DNA from: Euptelea pleiosperma
Taxonomy: Eukaryota > Streptophyta > Magnoliopsida > Ranunculales > Eupteleaceae
Assembly (NCBI GenBank): GCA_035048495.1
Contig: CM068553.1
Span: forward strand, 19,903,190-19,967,189
Length of the DNA stretch: 64,000 bases
Reading direction: 5' to 3'
Position numbers and translations under genes: made by a program. Under the pieces are notes generated by a model. That model ran no database searches, had not been told where the DNA came from, and saw only the letters and a list, made by a program, of their open reading frames with translations. This document shows, piece by piece, positions 11,540-22,883 of this stretch (positions are counted from its first letter, which is position 1; the number at the start of each line of letters is the position of its first letter).

Positions 11540-12562
11540 ACTAGAAGACAAATTGAAAATGTTGTTAACTTTGTGTGCTATACTTCTCAGATTGAACCAA
11601 AAAATATTACTGAAGCTCTTACTGATGAAAATTGGATTAGTGCGATGCAAGAGGAACTAAGTCAATTTACTAGAAATAATATTTGGTATTTAGTGCCCAG
11701 ACCTAAAGATACTAATGTTATTAGCGCTAAATGGATTTTCAAAAACAAATCGGATGAAAATGGAACTGTTGTCAGAAACAAAGCCAGACTTGTAGCTCAA
11801 GGCTATAGTCAAATTGAAGGCATTGATTTTGATGAAACTTTTACTCCTGTTGCTAGATTGGAATCCATTCGTATCTTGCTTGCTGTTGCATGTCATCTTA
11901 AATTTAAACTTTTTCAGATGGATATCAAGAGTGCCTTCTTGAATGGTGTTCTTTAAGAAGAAGTTTATGTGGAACAACCCCAAGGGTTTGAGGATCCAAA
12001 ATTTTTTGATCAAGTTTATCGCCTAAAAAAGGCCTTGTATGGCTTAAAACAAGCTCCCAAGGCTTGGTATGAGAGATTGACCACTTTTCTGCTTCATCAA
12101 GGTTTCATCAGAGGAGAAGTAGACAAAACCTTATTTGTTAAAACTGTTCAGGAAATTTATGTGATTGCTCAAATTTATGTTGATGATATTGTATTTGGGT
12201 CCACATCTATTGATCATGCTCACATGTTTTCAGAACAAATGAAAAAGGAATTCGAAATGAATATAATAGGTCAACGGAATTCGAAAGGAATTCGAACTGA
12301 ATATAATAGCTCCCAAGCATGATTGGAAGCTTACTATATCTCACTGCTAGTCGTCTTGATATTTCCTTCAGTGTGGGTGCATGTGTTAGATTTCAAGTTA
12401 ATCCTAAAGAATCTCATATTCTTGTAGTCAAACGTATCATTAGGTATGTTAGTGGAACTGTAAAATATGGTCTCTGGTATTCATTTGATACTACTGCAGA
12501 GCTTGAAGGTTATTCTAATGCTGACTGGGCTGGAAATGTTGATGATAGGAAAAGTACCAATG
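11540..12562 (+). pseudogene. SIRE-1 pol, reverse transcriptase and start of RNase H
   Basis: Copia RT (RVT_2) with [70 protein letters not shown] and the catalytic YVDD at 12176-12187. TAA at 11954-11956 interrupts it. Near 12250-12310 the sequence holds a short imperfect duplication (GGAATTCGAA...ATGAATATAATAG) with loss of coding. The frame resumes as GSLLYLTASRLDIS and enters RNase H (ADWAGNVDDRKST). It is cut at 12567/12568 by solo LTR L-D; the rest is at 18464-18864. Confidence 0.88.
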
Positions 12563-12648
12563 GTAGGTGAAAGTAGGGTTTTTCCGCGTCGTTGGTTACG
12601 AAAACCCTAATTCCAACAAGATTTGTAAATTGATCCGGTTCTTAAATC

Positions 12649-13100
12649 CTGCAAAATTTTAGATCTTTGTATAGGGATTCGTGTCAGATGTCGATCCGCA
12701 CTCGGGGTTAGTTTGTGCAAGCAGATAACATGAAATGACGAATTTTTCTCAGAAATTGCCACTAAAAAGGATGGAATGGTGAGAATGATGATCAAGAGAT
12801 TTTAAAACATGATTTTTATGTTGAAGATTGATTCTCCATTAAAGTGATTAACATGCAGATAAAATTCAAAATTACTATTAAAAGAGAATAAAAATAATAA
12901 TTCAAAAGAAACTAATTTCATTGAATAAAATTAAGATGTTTACATTGATGGATAACAAAAACAAGAGAATTAAAACTAACCTAAAAAGCATGAAAGGTAG
13001 AGAGAGAAAACTAAAGAGAGAATCTTCAGAGGAGAGAGAAACTACAGAAGAGAGAGAAAATGATGAAAGAGAAAGAAACTATGGTAAAAAAATGCTTTAC
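12649..13100 (-). other. Putative leader intron in L-D
   Basis: On the minus strand AAG|GTAAAG at 13100 is the donor and AAAATTTTGCAG|G is the acceptor at 12649, giving 452 nt. The conserved GAGTGCGGATCGACAT block lies just upstream of the acceptor. Confidence 0.5.
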
Positions 13101-14545
13101 CTTAAACTTATTTGGAGAGATAAGATCAGCCCGGTGAGTGGTTCAGCCCGGGGATGATCAGCCAAGGTGATGAAGGCCAAGATGTTTGCACGTGTAAAGA
13201 CCGGAGACGCTTGGAGAATGGTGGAACAACTTGCTGGTCTGCAAGTTTTTAGAATAGATGTTGCAAAAGGGACCCGAACCGTGGATGGAGAAGGTGAAGA
13301 CCAACCCTCAACGATCTGCTGGTGTTGGGTCTGGAAGAGATGGTGGCGATGCTGGTAGTGGTTGGGTGATATTCGCTCAAAAGTGCTTATTTTAAGCAAT
13401 TATCTTTTTAGCGTTATTGCATTCTCCTACGTTAAAATGCTCTATTTATCTACTTTTCTACGTAAGAGTCTCTTTTGTTGCGTAGAACACACTTTTCTGG
13501 ACGAAATGGTATATTTACATGCATTAAACACATTTTTGGAAGTCTAGACATTGAGTCGTGCTGATAAAGTCTCATTACGCGCTTCTTCTGTCGCAGGAAA
13601 CCCTGATGGGACAATTCTCGAGACTTGTGAGCCCACATCAATCAGGAAAGCCCAATATCAAAGCTTAAAGAGCCCACATGCTATGACTAGAAGATGTGGG
13701 CCAACTATGGGCCGAATAAGAGGACCAAAAAGCCGGCCCAAAGAATGAAGAGAGTAGGAGAGCCAATGACCAAAAGACGGACCAATGCGTTTAAAGCCAC
13801 ATGAGTCAGCAAGGAATGATAGTCTACTCTACTGGAGAAGCGTGAGGATGGTCACAGTGAAGACCAAGGTTCTAGACCCTCTGCCAATACTTTTATCTCC
13901 ATTTTCTGATACTTTCTCTCTCATCTCTCCTTATTCTCTCTCTCTCTTCATCTCTCGGTCCTCGAATCTACTGACCTAACCCCAGAACTCCTGCCCATCG
14001 GCTCTATCTCATCTCCCTTAGCTTTCTGACCGTTGGATCATCCATCGGACCGTTGGATCTTCAATCGGACCGTTGGATCTGTCTAGATCAGTCGATCTAC
14101 CAATCTGGGTCCCAATCAAGTTAGCATCCATCAGATCACCATCAGACTGTCTATCACATCATCTTGTGAGACGATGGACATCATCAATCCATATGGGCCA
14201 GTAGCCGGGCCCATCATCATCGACTCGCTGTCCGACTAGTTAGTGGGCCCCGTGAATTTCAAAATAATTTTAATTAAATTTTAAAAAATGGGGGGTCCAC
14301 TAAATGGGGACATTCCCCATAGAAAAGTAGTGTTTTACTTAAAAAAAATAAAAATAAAAATAAAAAAATTATTTTTTTTATTTCAAAAATTCACTAATTT
14401 CCATTAATGGAAACTAGGGAGCTTTAAAAGGGGAAGGAGAAGGGTTCTTTGGAACCCTAATCCCCCTCCTATCTTTTGCTCTCCTCCCCCAAAACATTTT
14501 CGAAGGTTTTCTCCTCTTCTTATTCTCCTTTTTCCTTCTCCTTTT

Positions 14546-14601
14546 TCTTCTTTTTCTTCTTCTTCTTCTTCTTCTTCTTCTTCTTCTTCTTCTTCTTCTT
14601 C
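14546..14601 (+). repeat. (TTC)n microsatellite in L-C leader
   Basis: Nearly uninterrupted TTC repeats just upstream of the CCGGAGTTGCA hairpin. The minus-strand poly-Lys and plus-strand poly-Phe frames over it are artefacts of the repeat. Confidence 0.9.
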
Positions 14602-15784
14602 ATCCTTCGCCGGAGTTGCAAGCCTGCAACTCCGGCTGTCTTCTTCTTCTTCATACCCTTCTTCCTCCTCCTCCTACTGCTTCGCCCGCCAACACCCCCG
14701 CAACGCTGCTGCATCACGGTATTCCACCAAACCGCGCCTCCTTCTTTCCTTCTTCTCCACCGTTATCTTCTTCTTCTTGGGAGGGCCGTCCTCTACCGCT
14801 GCTGGGGGGGGGCTGCAACCTGTTGCTGCCCTTGCTGCTGCACCATATGCTTGACAACTCCAACCACCAGATCTCCCTCTTCCACCCGTGCAGATCGTTG
14901 CATAGACACTTCACGGTCAAACTTGCAAAGCACACACCACTGTCTTGCTAGTTCTCCTCCTGGTTCATCTCACGATCTCCTCTAGATCTACAAATACCGT
15001 GTGCTCCTCCCAACCAGAGGAACGTCTTCTTCCTCATCTCAAGAGCACACCACTACCTGCAACACCGTGGGTGCTACCTCTGCCCCCAACAGGTATCTTC
15101 TTCTTCTTACCGTCAAGCTCGCCGGATTGGTTCATCTTCTCCGGCGAGCTCTTCAGTTCTCTCCACACCTGCCGGAAAATACAGCATAGTTCCTCTCCCT
15201 TCTTGCAACGTCAAGCACCAGCAACCCTTGAAAGCCTGCAACCTGCTGGTGAGAGTCCAGGCCGTTCTCCCATGCTGTTAACGCCTTGGAGAGGATTCCA
15301 AGCTACTGCACATCCACCACGTTGCTGTCCAATATTGTTTCTGCTGGTGCACCGCCCCCTCCATTAATGCCGGCAAACTTTGCTGCTCCATGGACCTACA
15401 AACACCACAGCTGCTGCCCCCTCACTTTCTTCTCCCCATCTCCACCACAGATCTTGGTCTCTCTCCATTCACGTTCCAAATGATCCCATAGAAAACCCAG
15501 CTGCCCAAACCGTTGGACTGAAACGTCTTGGGTTCGACTGAACCTCCACCCAAATGCTACTCGCCCCACCTGCAAACGGTTCACCACGTCTCCCCCATCT
15601 TCAGCAATCATTCCCAAAAGAAGAAGAAGGGAGGAGGAAGCGAAGTGAACCACTCCATTCTTCAACCTCAATCCCGTTTTCTCTTCCGTTTGAAGAAGTA
15701 GAAGGGAGGAGGAAGCGGCAGCTTCTCTACCACCACCGTGGTTGCAATACCTCCTTCCACATGAGTAGTGACCATATCTTACCG

Positions 15785-16362
15785 GTAAGTGGTAAGTTTC
15801 TCTCTCTACCTTCCTCTTTCTCTTTTTCTTTCTCTCTCTACCCCTTATTCCCTCACTTTCTCTCTCTAGGCCTTCCTTTCTCTCTCTAAAACTCTTAAAC
15901 TCTCTTTCTCTCTACTATTTCTTTTCTCTCTAAGTTTCTCTCTCTAGGGATCCTTTTCTCATCATTTCTCTCTCTAGAACTCTCTTTCTCTCTCTAACCC
16001 TCCCTTATTCTCTCTCTACTTTTCCCTGTTTACTAGTTGACTTTGATTATGCATGATGAGAAGTCTTGATTATCAGGCTTTGTAATCGACATATGATTTA
16101 AATGAATTAGTTTGATGTTGATGGTGTTTGATTATTTTAATGTTTATTTAATCTCACTCATTTTTAGTATTCAAGATCTTTCGAAAATCTCAAAAGAATG
16201 TTTTTGAAATCACTTTTATCACCATTCTCACCCTTTCATCCTTTTACTTTTAGCAATTTCTGAGAAAAATCCATCATTTTATGTTCTTAATTTGCACAAA
16301 CTAACCCCGAGTGCGGATCGACATCCGACACGAGCCACTATGCAAAATTGCTCATTTTACAG
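15785..16362 (+). other. Putative leader intron in L-C
   Basis: CCG|GTAAGT at 15785 (second donor-like GTAAGT at 15792) and CTCATTTTACAG|G ending at 16362. The interior holds at least four TTTCTCTCTCTAG tracts and a CTAACCCCGAGTGCGG block near 16300. Confidence 0.5.
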
Positions 16363-17953
16363 GTTAAATGTCTCGGATAAATTAAAAATGTGTTGATTCC
16401 AGGGTTTCTGTAACCAACGACGAGGAAAAATCCTACTTTCATTGGGGAGAAGTTCAAGATGGCTGGCGTGGGTTGGTGCAACGGCACCTTGAAGTGGAGG
16501 ACGGTGGCTGCTGGTGGATGGATGTGGACGGCAAGGAGAGGGCGATCCAGCAGGTAGGTACCCCCCTCCTCTTTCTTCTTCTTCTTCTTATCTTCCTTCT
16601 CTCTTTTTTTTTTTTCTTTTGCTTTGAGGGAGGAGAGAACGGTAAGAGCAGGTGGTTGCTTGGTGTTGCCGCCAGCAAAGGGCAGCAGCGTCCAAGAGTT
16701 GCTGGGCGGTCTTGGAGATGGCAGTTGATAGTGGAGAGGGGCTGGTGAGGTGAGAAGGAGATGGCAGTAGCAGCAAGGAGAACCAGGCGGAGAGAGCCCG
16801 TGACTTGCAGGTTGTTCAGAGAAAAATGGCAGGTAGCAGACACGTTGGAGAAGCTCGTGGGAGAAAGATGGAGCAAGGGGCGTTGAGGGAGAGAAGTTGC
16901 AAACCTGCAACTTGGGAAGTTGCAGGTTAGGACGTGAAAGAGATGGTGGAGGGCTGCTGCTGCAACAAGGCAGCAGGCGTCAATGGAGGCTGGGGCAAAA
17001 GGGAGGTACGACCTCCTCTCCTCTTCTCTTCTCTTCTCTTCTTCTCCTTTCTTTTTTTTTTTTTTTTTTATATGAGAAAGAAAAGGGAGAGAGTTGGGAG
17101 CGTGGTGGAGCACATGAGAAGAGGTTAACGGCTTGGGAGAGAAGGATGTGTAAAAACGTGGAGGGGTGAGAGAGAGAATAAAGGAGGCGGTAGTGTGTTG
17201 CTGTAATGACAGCAAGCTGGGTTAGTTCCACTAGGGTATGACGTGGGGAGAAGAACGAAAATAGAAGGAGAGAGGAGAGAAAAATCTCTTCTTTCCAAAA
17301 CGTGGTCCCCCCCTATAAGTTGCTGTCCATTTCCCTCTTTGTAAGCCATCTTTTGGATTTTAATGCCCTACCATTTTTGTTGCTGAAATCATTCTCATTA
17401 GTTTAGAAAGTTTCTTTAATCACATCCCAAAATAGTTTAAAAATACCCCACTATTCATGCAAGCCAAAAGAATCTCCTCTTTTCCAAAAATTGATAACAA
17501 CTTTATGGTTTCCAAAATACTACCAAGACTTTCCTTTCGAAGGTTCAAACATTTTTCTTCCCTTTTTGACATATTTCCAAAGTGCTTAAAAACTCTTTCC
17601 TTAAAAATCAAAACCTTTTATTCCCAAATTTTTCTCAAAAGATGACCAACTCTCAACCATCTATTTCCAAGAATACCCTAATGTCTATCTCGTGCCATGT
17701 GGCATAGGTCCTACCCCTTTTTTTATATTAGAGCAGAGCCGTGGGCCATTGAATTCTGAGATGGTGAGATGGATGATCGGATGGTAGATGATTGGACTGA
17801 CGATCAAACGGTGATGATCGGCCAAGGTAGGCCGTAGGATAGAGTGATTGCAATAGGAGGGAGGATCTGATGGTTGATAATGAGATGAGAGAGAGAATGA
17901 GGTTTTAGAGAGAGGAGAAGAATTTTTATAAAATTAAAGAGAGAAAAGCTAGT

Positions 17954-18021
17954 AGAGGGTCTTGAAACCCGATCTTTGACGTGGTCTTCTGCATGCTTTA
18001 CCAACTGCGCAAGCACTCGCC
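17954..18021 (-). other. tRNA-like module in L-D (best copy)
   Basis: On the minus strand TTGCGCAGTTGG (18012-18001) fits the A box TRGCNNAGTNGG with one mismatch, and continues TAAAGC like a D arm. GTTTCAAGACC (17968-17958) fits the B box with one mismatch. The gap is about 32 nt, the spacing in an intronless tRNA gene. A TTTT run lies about 14 nt after the B box. No clean anticodon or acceptor stem is visible, so it is tRNA-derived rather than a tRNA gene. Confidence 0.55.
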
Positions 18022-18463
18022 TTGTGTTGGTTTATAAGCTTTAATCTCCTTAGTCTCTTCTTTGAGGGCTTGTCTCTCCTTCTCTCTTGATCGTCCCTCG
18101 ATTCTTTCGACTCTCTGGCTCTTCCCGTCTTTGGCCTATATCTCCTCATCCTCAGCCTGTTGGCTCTTGAGCTTTGATCCTAGGTTCTGAAAGTTGATTG
18201 TGGGCCCGCGTTCCATCAAATTGCCCGATTAGTGCTCTTATGATAGAAAAATCGCGTAATGAGAATGACTTCGCATGTGGGTCAAATAAATGCGTATGAA
18301 TGCATGCGAATATACCATTTTAACCAGAACAGTGTGTTCTACGCGCTGAGAAAAACTTTTACGTAGAAATGTTGATAAAAAATACAGTTTTACGTAGGAG
18401 AGTGTGATAACCCTAGAAGGATAATTGCTTAAAATAAGCACTTTTGAGCGAATATCAGTAGGT

Positions 18464-18864
18464 GTTTTTATGTTGGTAACAGCCTAGTTAGTTGGCAAAT
18501 CAAGAAATAGAATTGTATTTCTTTATCTACTGCTGAAGTTGATTATATTGCAGTTGGGAGCTGTTGTACTCAACTGCTATGTATGAAGCAGATATTAACA
18601 TATTATGGGATCAATCAAGGATTGATGACTATCTATTGTGATAATACGAGTGCTATAAATATATTGAAAAACCCTGTTCAACATTCTAGAACTAAGCATA
18701 TTGACATTCGTCATCATTTTATTAGAGATCTTGTTGAAGAAAAAATTATCACCTTAGAGCATGTCGCAACAGAAAATCAATTAGCGAATATTTTTACAAA
18801 ACCTCTTGATGTCGTTAGATTCGAATTTCTTCGTAAATCTATCGGTATTAGTTTGATTGAATGA
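18464..18864 (+). pseudogene. SIRE-1 pol, RNase H C-terminal part
   Basis: Continuation of the Copia RNase H cut at 12567. Coding resumes just after the GTAGG duplication (CFYVGNSLVSWQIKKQ) and runs through STAEVDYIA, QILTYYGI, IYCDNTSAINILKNPVQHSRTKHIDIRHHFIRD and NIFTKPLD to a TGA near 18862. This half is uninterrupted. RNase H would degrade the RNA strand during reverse transcription. With the LTR removed and one TSD copy counted the two halves are in the same frame, confirming L-D as a simple insertion. Confidence 0.9.
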
Positions 18865-19916
18865 TATTGTATTTTGTGTTTATTTTTTTTTGCTTTCATA
18901 TTAGTCTGGTTGATTAGAATTGATTTTGAATGATCTAAATTCAGACTTGACATAGGTACTATCAAGATCATATCATGATGATATATATATTTCAATGTTT
19001 GTAATGATTAGTCTATTATACCTTATCTTTGTCAGTGGATAAAATTATCTCTTACAAACGTATGTTTCATACACTACACACTGACTGATTTTTCTTCAGG
19101 AATATATATGATTTTAGTATTATTTATAGTGCTTAGTTCAAAAATAAGGAATAAACCTCTACTAGATATGACTTCAAATTAGTGTTCCTGTCTTCAGTTG
19201 ATTTTGAAACTGCACTATAGTAGACTGTTGGCTTCCCAATGAGAGTTATTATTCTAAGAAAATAGCTACCTCCACATAAATTTGAGTGAAAGCCATCTGT
19301 ATGGCCCTGTTTGAAATTGAAATATGATTCTCATTACTATAGAAAAGGGCTACCTACATGGAGAGTAAAAGCTACCTATATTCAAAGTGAATAAAAAGGG
19401 TGTAAAAGACAGCCAATTTGCTAGAAAATTTTTATCCATCAGCAAATACCTGTATACATGAGTGCATATAAGAACCCTTAATAGCTCTAATGAGGATTTC
19501 ATATCTGGATACAGGATACCTCCGAGATTTCTAGAATTTGATTTTTGGATTCTTATTGAAATTACTTATCTTATCTTGTTTGATTATGATGTCAGCACAT
19601 TATTCACTACTGGTTTTCAAGAGTGATGATTTAATTACTTTCAATGCCTTAGTATTTTTGGGCTAACTAACGAATACAAAATTCTATCTATCTCATGATC
19701 GAGTTGGAATTATATCTTACTTGTGTCCTGTACTTTTAGTTACTTTAAGTCAGTACAAATCGACCAAGTTTAAATAAAAAAACTTTTCGTATATTTTTTT
19801 TTATAAATTCATCTTAATTGTTATTCATGTCATGACTCTCCAATGTTCAAACTATTGTCAAGATCTTCTATAATTTAGTGATTACTGTCAATTGACTTTA
19901 TTGTGTTTTGATATAT
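18865..19916 (+). other. 3' noncoding region of SIRE-1, first part
   Basis: AT-rich DNA after the pol stop. I see no frame, RNA gene or repeat of note. In Sireviruses an env-like or accessory ORF can lie here; none is readable. It is cut at 19917 by L-E. Confidence 0.6.
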
Positions 19917-21519
19917 TGAAAGTAGGGTTTTCCGTGTCGTTGGATCGGAAACCCTTGATTTCAACAATATTTGTAATTTCTCCGAATTGATTCACTTAAT
20001 CTGCAAATAAGCAGACTTGCACAATGGCTCGTGTCGGATATCGTCTGCACTCAGGATTAGTTAGCACAATAGAAACAAGAATAATTAGAAAATGCTCGGA
20101 TTAAATGGAAGGGTGAGAGTGGTGGAGATTGATTTAAAATATGCTTGAGATTGTTGTCGAAACTATTATAATGACAAAATATAAGAGAAACGAGAATGAA
20201 AAACACAATAAATTAAAATAACTTAAACTTGAATTTAAAACTTGTTCATTAAACTAAAAACAAATGCTTACAATGCTTGTTCAAATGCTTTATAATGGAA
20301 ATAACATTAAACCAAATTAATTTAGAAAGCCATTAAAATATTACCTTAGAAAGCATGTAAAGGTAGAGAGGGAAAGAAGAGAGTGAAAGAAGGTAGGAAG
20401 GTTAGAGAGATGAATTAAAGAGAAGCTTACCATTAAAGAGGTAGATGGTGCAACTCCGATTGGATTGACCTCAATAGGATTAAAGATTGTAGCCTTTGAT
20501 TGTGGCGGATAGAATGGGCAGCAAGGAGATGTTGCTATTTGACGCTTTGCACCTCGAGGTGGAGGTATTAATGGTGAGCTCGCCGGAGTTGCTCATCGGA
20601 GAAGAAGGGTGAAAAAGAAGAGAAAAAAAGAAGAAAGAGAGGAAGAGAAGGGGGAGGGAACCAACCCAAGAAAGAGAGATCGTAGATCTCTTATAGACTT
20701 TTTTTTTCTTTTTTGCTTGTTGTAAAAATGATGACCGTTAGATTTAGAGAGATCCAACAGTTGGGAATGGGTTAGTTAGATGAGAGAGAGAGTGACTAGG
20801 ATAGAGAGATATGGGGGAGAGAAGAATAAGTCAAGTGAGACCATTTCTCTCTTGTTGTTGCAAATGGGCATGGGTCAAGGGTCATAGGCATAGGCATCGG
20901 CATGGGTATGGGTCATGGGTCGTGGGCCTAGGTCATGGACCAAGATAGATAGAGAGAGAAATAGGAGAGAGGTGAGAGAAAAATATAAAAATAAAAGCAT
21001 TGGAGGGTCTTGAACCCTGGTCTTCTTTATTCTCTTTCGTCCGCTCCACCAATTAGTTAAACTTATCCTTTGATGTCAATTGGTGTGGCCTTTAATACCT
21101 AAGTCATTTTCTTGGTCTCCAGCTATTATTCTCTCTCTTAGTCTTTGTTCTGACTCTACGATCTTCTAACTTTGCCCGTACATGTCTTCTATCTTTTTAT
21201 CCTAGCCTGTTGGCTCTTTAAGCTTTGATAGCAGTCTTTTGTGGTTGATCGTGGGCCAGCCAGTCCTCGAGAATCGCCCGATAGGGTCTCCTGTAAGTGA
21301 AAAAGTGCGTAATGAGATTCAACTAAAACGGCTTGATACTGGACTATCCGAAATGCATATATTTCATGCAAATAGTTGATTTTCATCTAAAGAATGCATT
21401 CTACGCAATGGAAGAAACTCTTACGTGGAAAAGTCGACGAAAAAATAAGTTTTACGTAGGAGAATGCGACAACGCTATAAGGATAATGGTTTAAAATAAG
21501 CGCTTTTGAGCGAATATCA
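19917..21519 (-). mobile_element. Solo LTR L-E, Athila-related short subfamily, minus strand
   Basis: Minus strand: starts TGATATTCGCT (21519), ends TACTTTCA (19917), perfect TSD TATAT (19912-19916 and 21520-21524). Only 1603 bp, close to L-F (1597 bp once Ath-2 is removed). Both have a hexamer array of CCCATG/CCCATA type (here 20870-20945) and a short leader. A tRNA-like module lies at 21004-21064. The donor AATG|GTAAGC is at 20430 and the acceptor TTATTTGCAG at 20001 (minus strand), a 430-nt putative intron. Confidence 0.9.
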
Positions 21520-21941
21520 TATATCTATGCACTTGTTCTTCATGATGACACTCATTGCATGCCTATTATTTGCTTATATTTTTGTACCTTTGTCAATCTG
21601 TGACAAAAAGGGGGAGAGAAAATTATAGAGGTAAAAATAAGTAGATGCATGAGATAGGGGAGAAATTTTTTTGTTACATTATTTTTTCTAATTTCTCTAC
21701 TTGTAATGTGCATAATTAACTCACTACATTTTAATAATTTATTGATTGCTGATAATATTACATGGTATGCATTGTTGGTAGATTGTGCAGAGAACAGATC
21801 AAAAGCTATTCTATTATCTGTTCGATTATCTCCGAGAGAGTGTGAGATAGTGAGTGAATCATGTAAGAGGGTGTGATTGTATTTTTTTTACCTTCTATAT
21901 GATCAAATATTTTTTGTCACGAAATTGCCAAAAGGGGAGAT
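21520..21941 (+). other. SIRE-1 3' region with two G-rich tracts and polypurine tract
   Basis: GTGACAAAAAGGGGGAGAG (21600) and CCAAAAGGGGAGA (21929-21941) are typical of Sirevirus 3' ends; the second directly abuts the LTR (TTGTAAGG) and is the plus-strand primer. Confidence 0.8.
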
Positions 21942-22883
21942 TGTAAGGAATATTTTCATATTCAATTTGGCAAAGATTTCGTTTGACATAAAAACATTCT
22001 TATAACCGTTCCTACGAGCACTAGTGTAGTGTGGAGATGTCGTGGTACACATACTTCACCGACTACTTAAAGACTAGAAGACAGAGACAACAAAAATCTG
22101 ACGGTTGACGACAGGAGTCATCTAAGTAACTGCTCCATTTGTCAGTTAAAGATCGTGTACGCTCGATTAGGAAGGTTAGTGACTTAGTGGCCATAGGAAT
22201 TGGTTAAAATGAATAAAATATAATGGTCAAACCTAATCATTGGACAGACTCGAGTTTGAGTCAAAGATATTGACTATTGGGAGAGTCCGATCGATTGGAC
22301 ATAGCCCAATCGATTGGAGGACTCTGTGTAATCAATTGGAAGCTATGAGGTAGAAACTTATTTCAGCCCAATCGATTGGAGACTCTGTGAAATCGATTGG
22401 AATCTTCGGAACAGAAACTTATTTGAGTCAAATCGATTGGATACTTATACCCAATCGATTGGACATGGTGCAATCGATTGGACCTTGCACGAACTCAGTC
22501 TTTCTCAGATTCAAATTTCTTGGTTCCATTATCCCACGTCCCACACGACTCAGGGTCATAAATTTTATAATTACAACCCTTCTATACCTTCTCTAAACAC
22601 ACACAGAGTGACTCAATCTTTCAAGAGAGAGGAGAAAATGTTTATTTATTAGAGCATCCATTTGAAGAGCAATAAGCTTGCTTTCCAATCACATCTTGTG
22701 AGCTTGTTCTTCTTCTTGATAAAAGCCAAGTGCTTGATCCGTCCCTCAACTTAGGTCTTCCACTCATATATTCGACCTAGTAGCCTGAGTGAACTAGTGT
22801 GACTCAACACCTTTTGAGCAACCTAGGGTTTAGGGTGTACTGAATCCTGCACCTTTTGTAAAAGTAAGAGTGTTGAGAATTAA
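21942..22883 (+). mobile_element. 3' LTR of SIRE-1, 3'-truncated
   Basis: Begins TGTAAGGAATATTTTC and aligns to 7755-8845 of the 5' LTR, with about seven ATCGATTGG motifs (22288-22480) instead of nine. The match ends abruptly after GAGAATTAA near 22883, so the last about 530 bp (R/U5 side) are missing. The following DNA is unrelated. Confidence 0.85.

Larger units (their letters stand above)
13367..16441 (+). mobile_element. Solo LTR L-C, Athila family, inside L-D
   Basis: Starts TGATATTCGCT, ends TCCTACTTTCA, with a perfect TSD TTGGG (13362-13366 and 16442-16446). At 3075 bp it is the longest LTR here. It includes a tRNA-like block (about 13811-13882), three GACCGTTGGATC units (about 14028-14085), an inverted repeat at 14393-14416, a TTTAAAA box, a start-site hairpin at 14441-14458, a CTT microsatellite, a CCGGAGTTGCA hairpin at 14610-14635, two donor-like GGTAAGT sites (15784 and 15791) and an acceptor-like TTTTACAG ending at 16362. 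It is opposite in orientation to its host L-D. Confidence 0.92.
12568..18457 (-). mobile_element. Solo LTR L-D, Athila family, minus strand, in SIRE-1 RNase H
   Basis: Read on the minus strand the LTR starts TGATATTCGCT (at 18457) and ends CCTACTTTCA (at 12568). A perfect 5-bp TSD GTAGG flanks it (12563-12567 and 18458-18462). It is itself split by L-C, so its own sequence is 12568-13366 plus 16447-18457, about 2810 bp. Its leader matches that of L-B, including the AACCTGCAACTT hairpin (16902-16928). It has the best tRNA-like module in the window. A donor at 13100 and acceptor at 12649 (minus strand) bound the putative leader intron. The minus-strand low-complexity frame at 16454-17215 is not called as a gene. 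Confidence 0.9.

Noticed and set aside
13167..13358. Short frames around 12921-13399 in L-D
   Set aside because: They lie in the leader and putative intron of a solo LTR and are not conserved in frame with L-B.
14520..14717. Poly-Lys and poly-Phe frames over the TTC repeat
   Set aside because: Microsatellite translation artefact.
17954..18021. A true tRNA gene
   Set aside because: A-box and B-box blocks and spacing fit, but no acceptor stem or clean anticodon arm is visible; kept as a tRNA-like module only.
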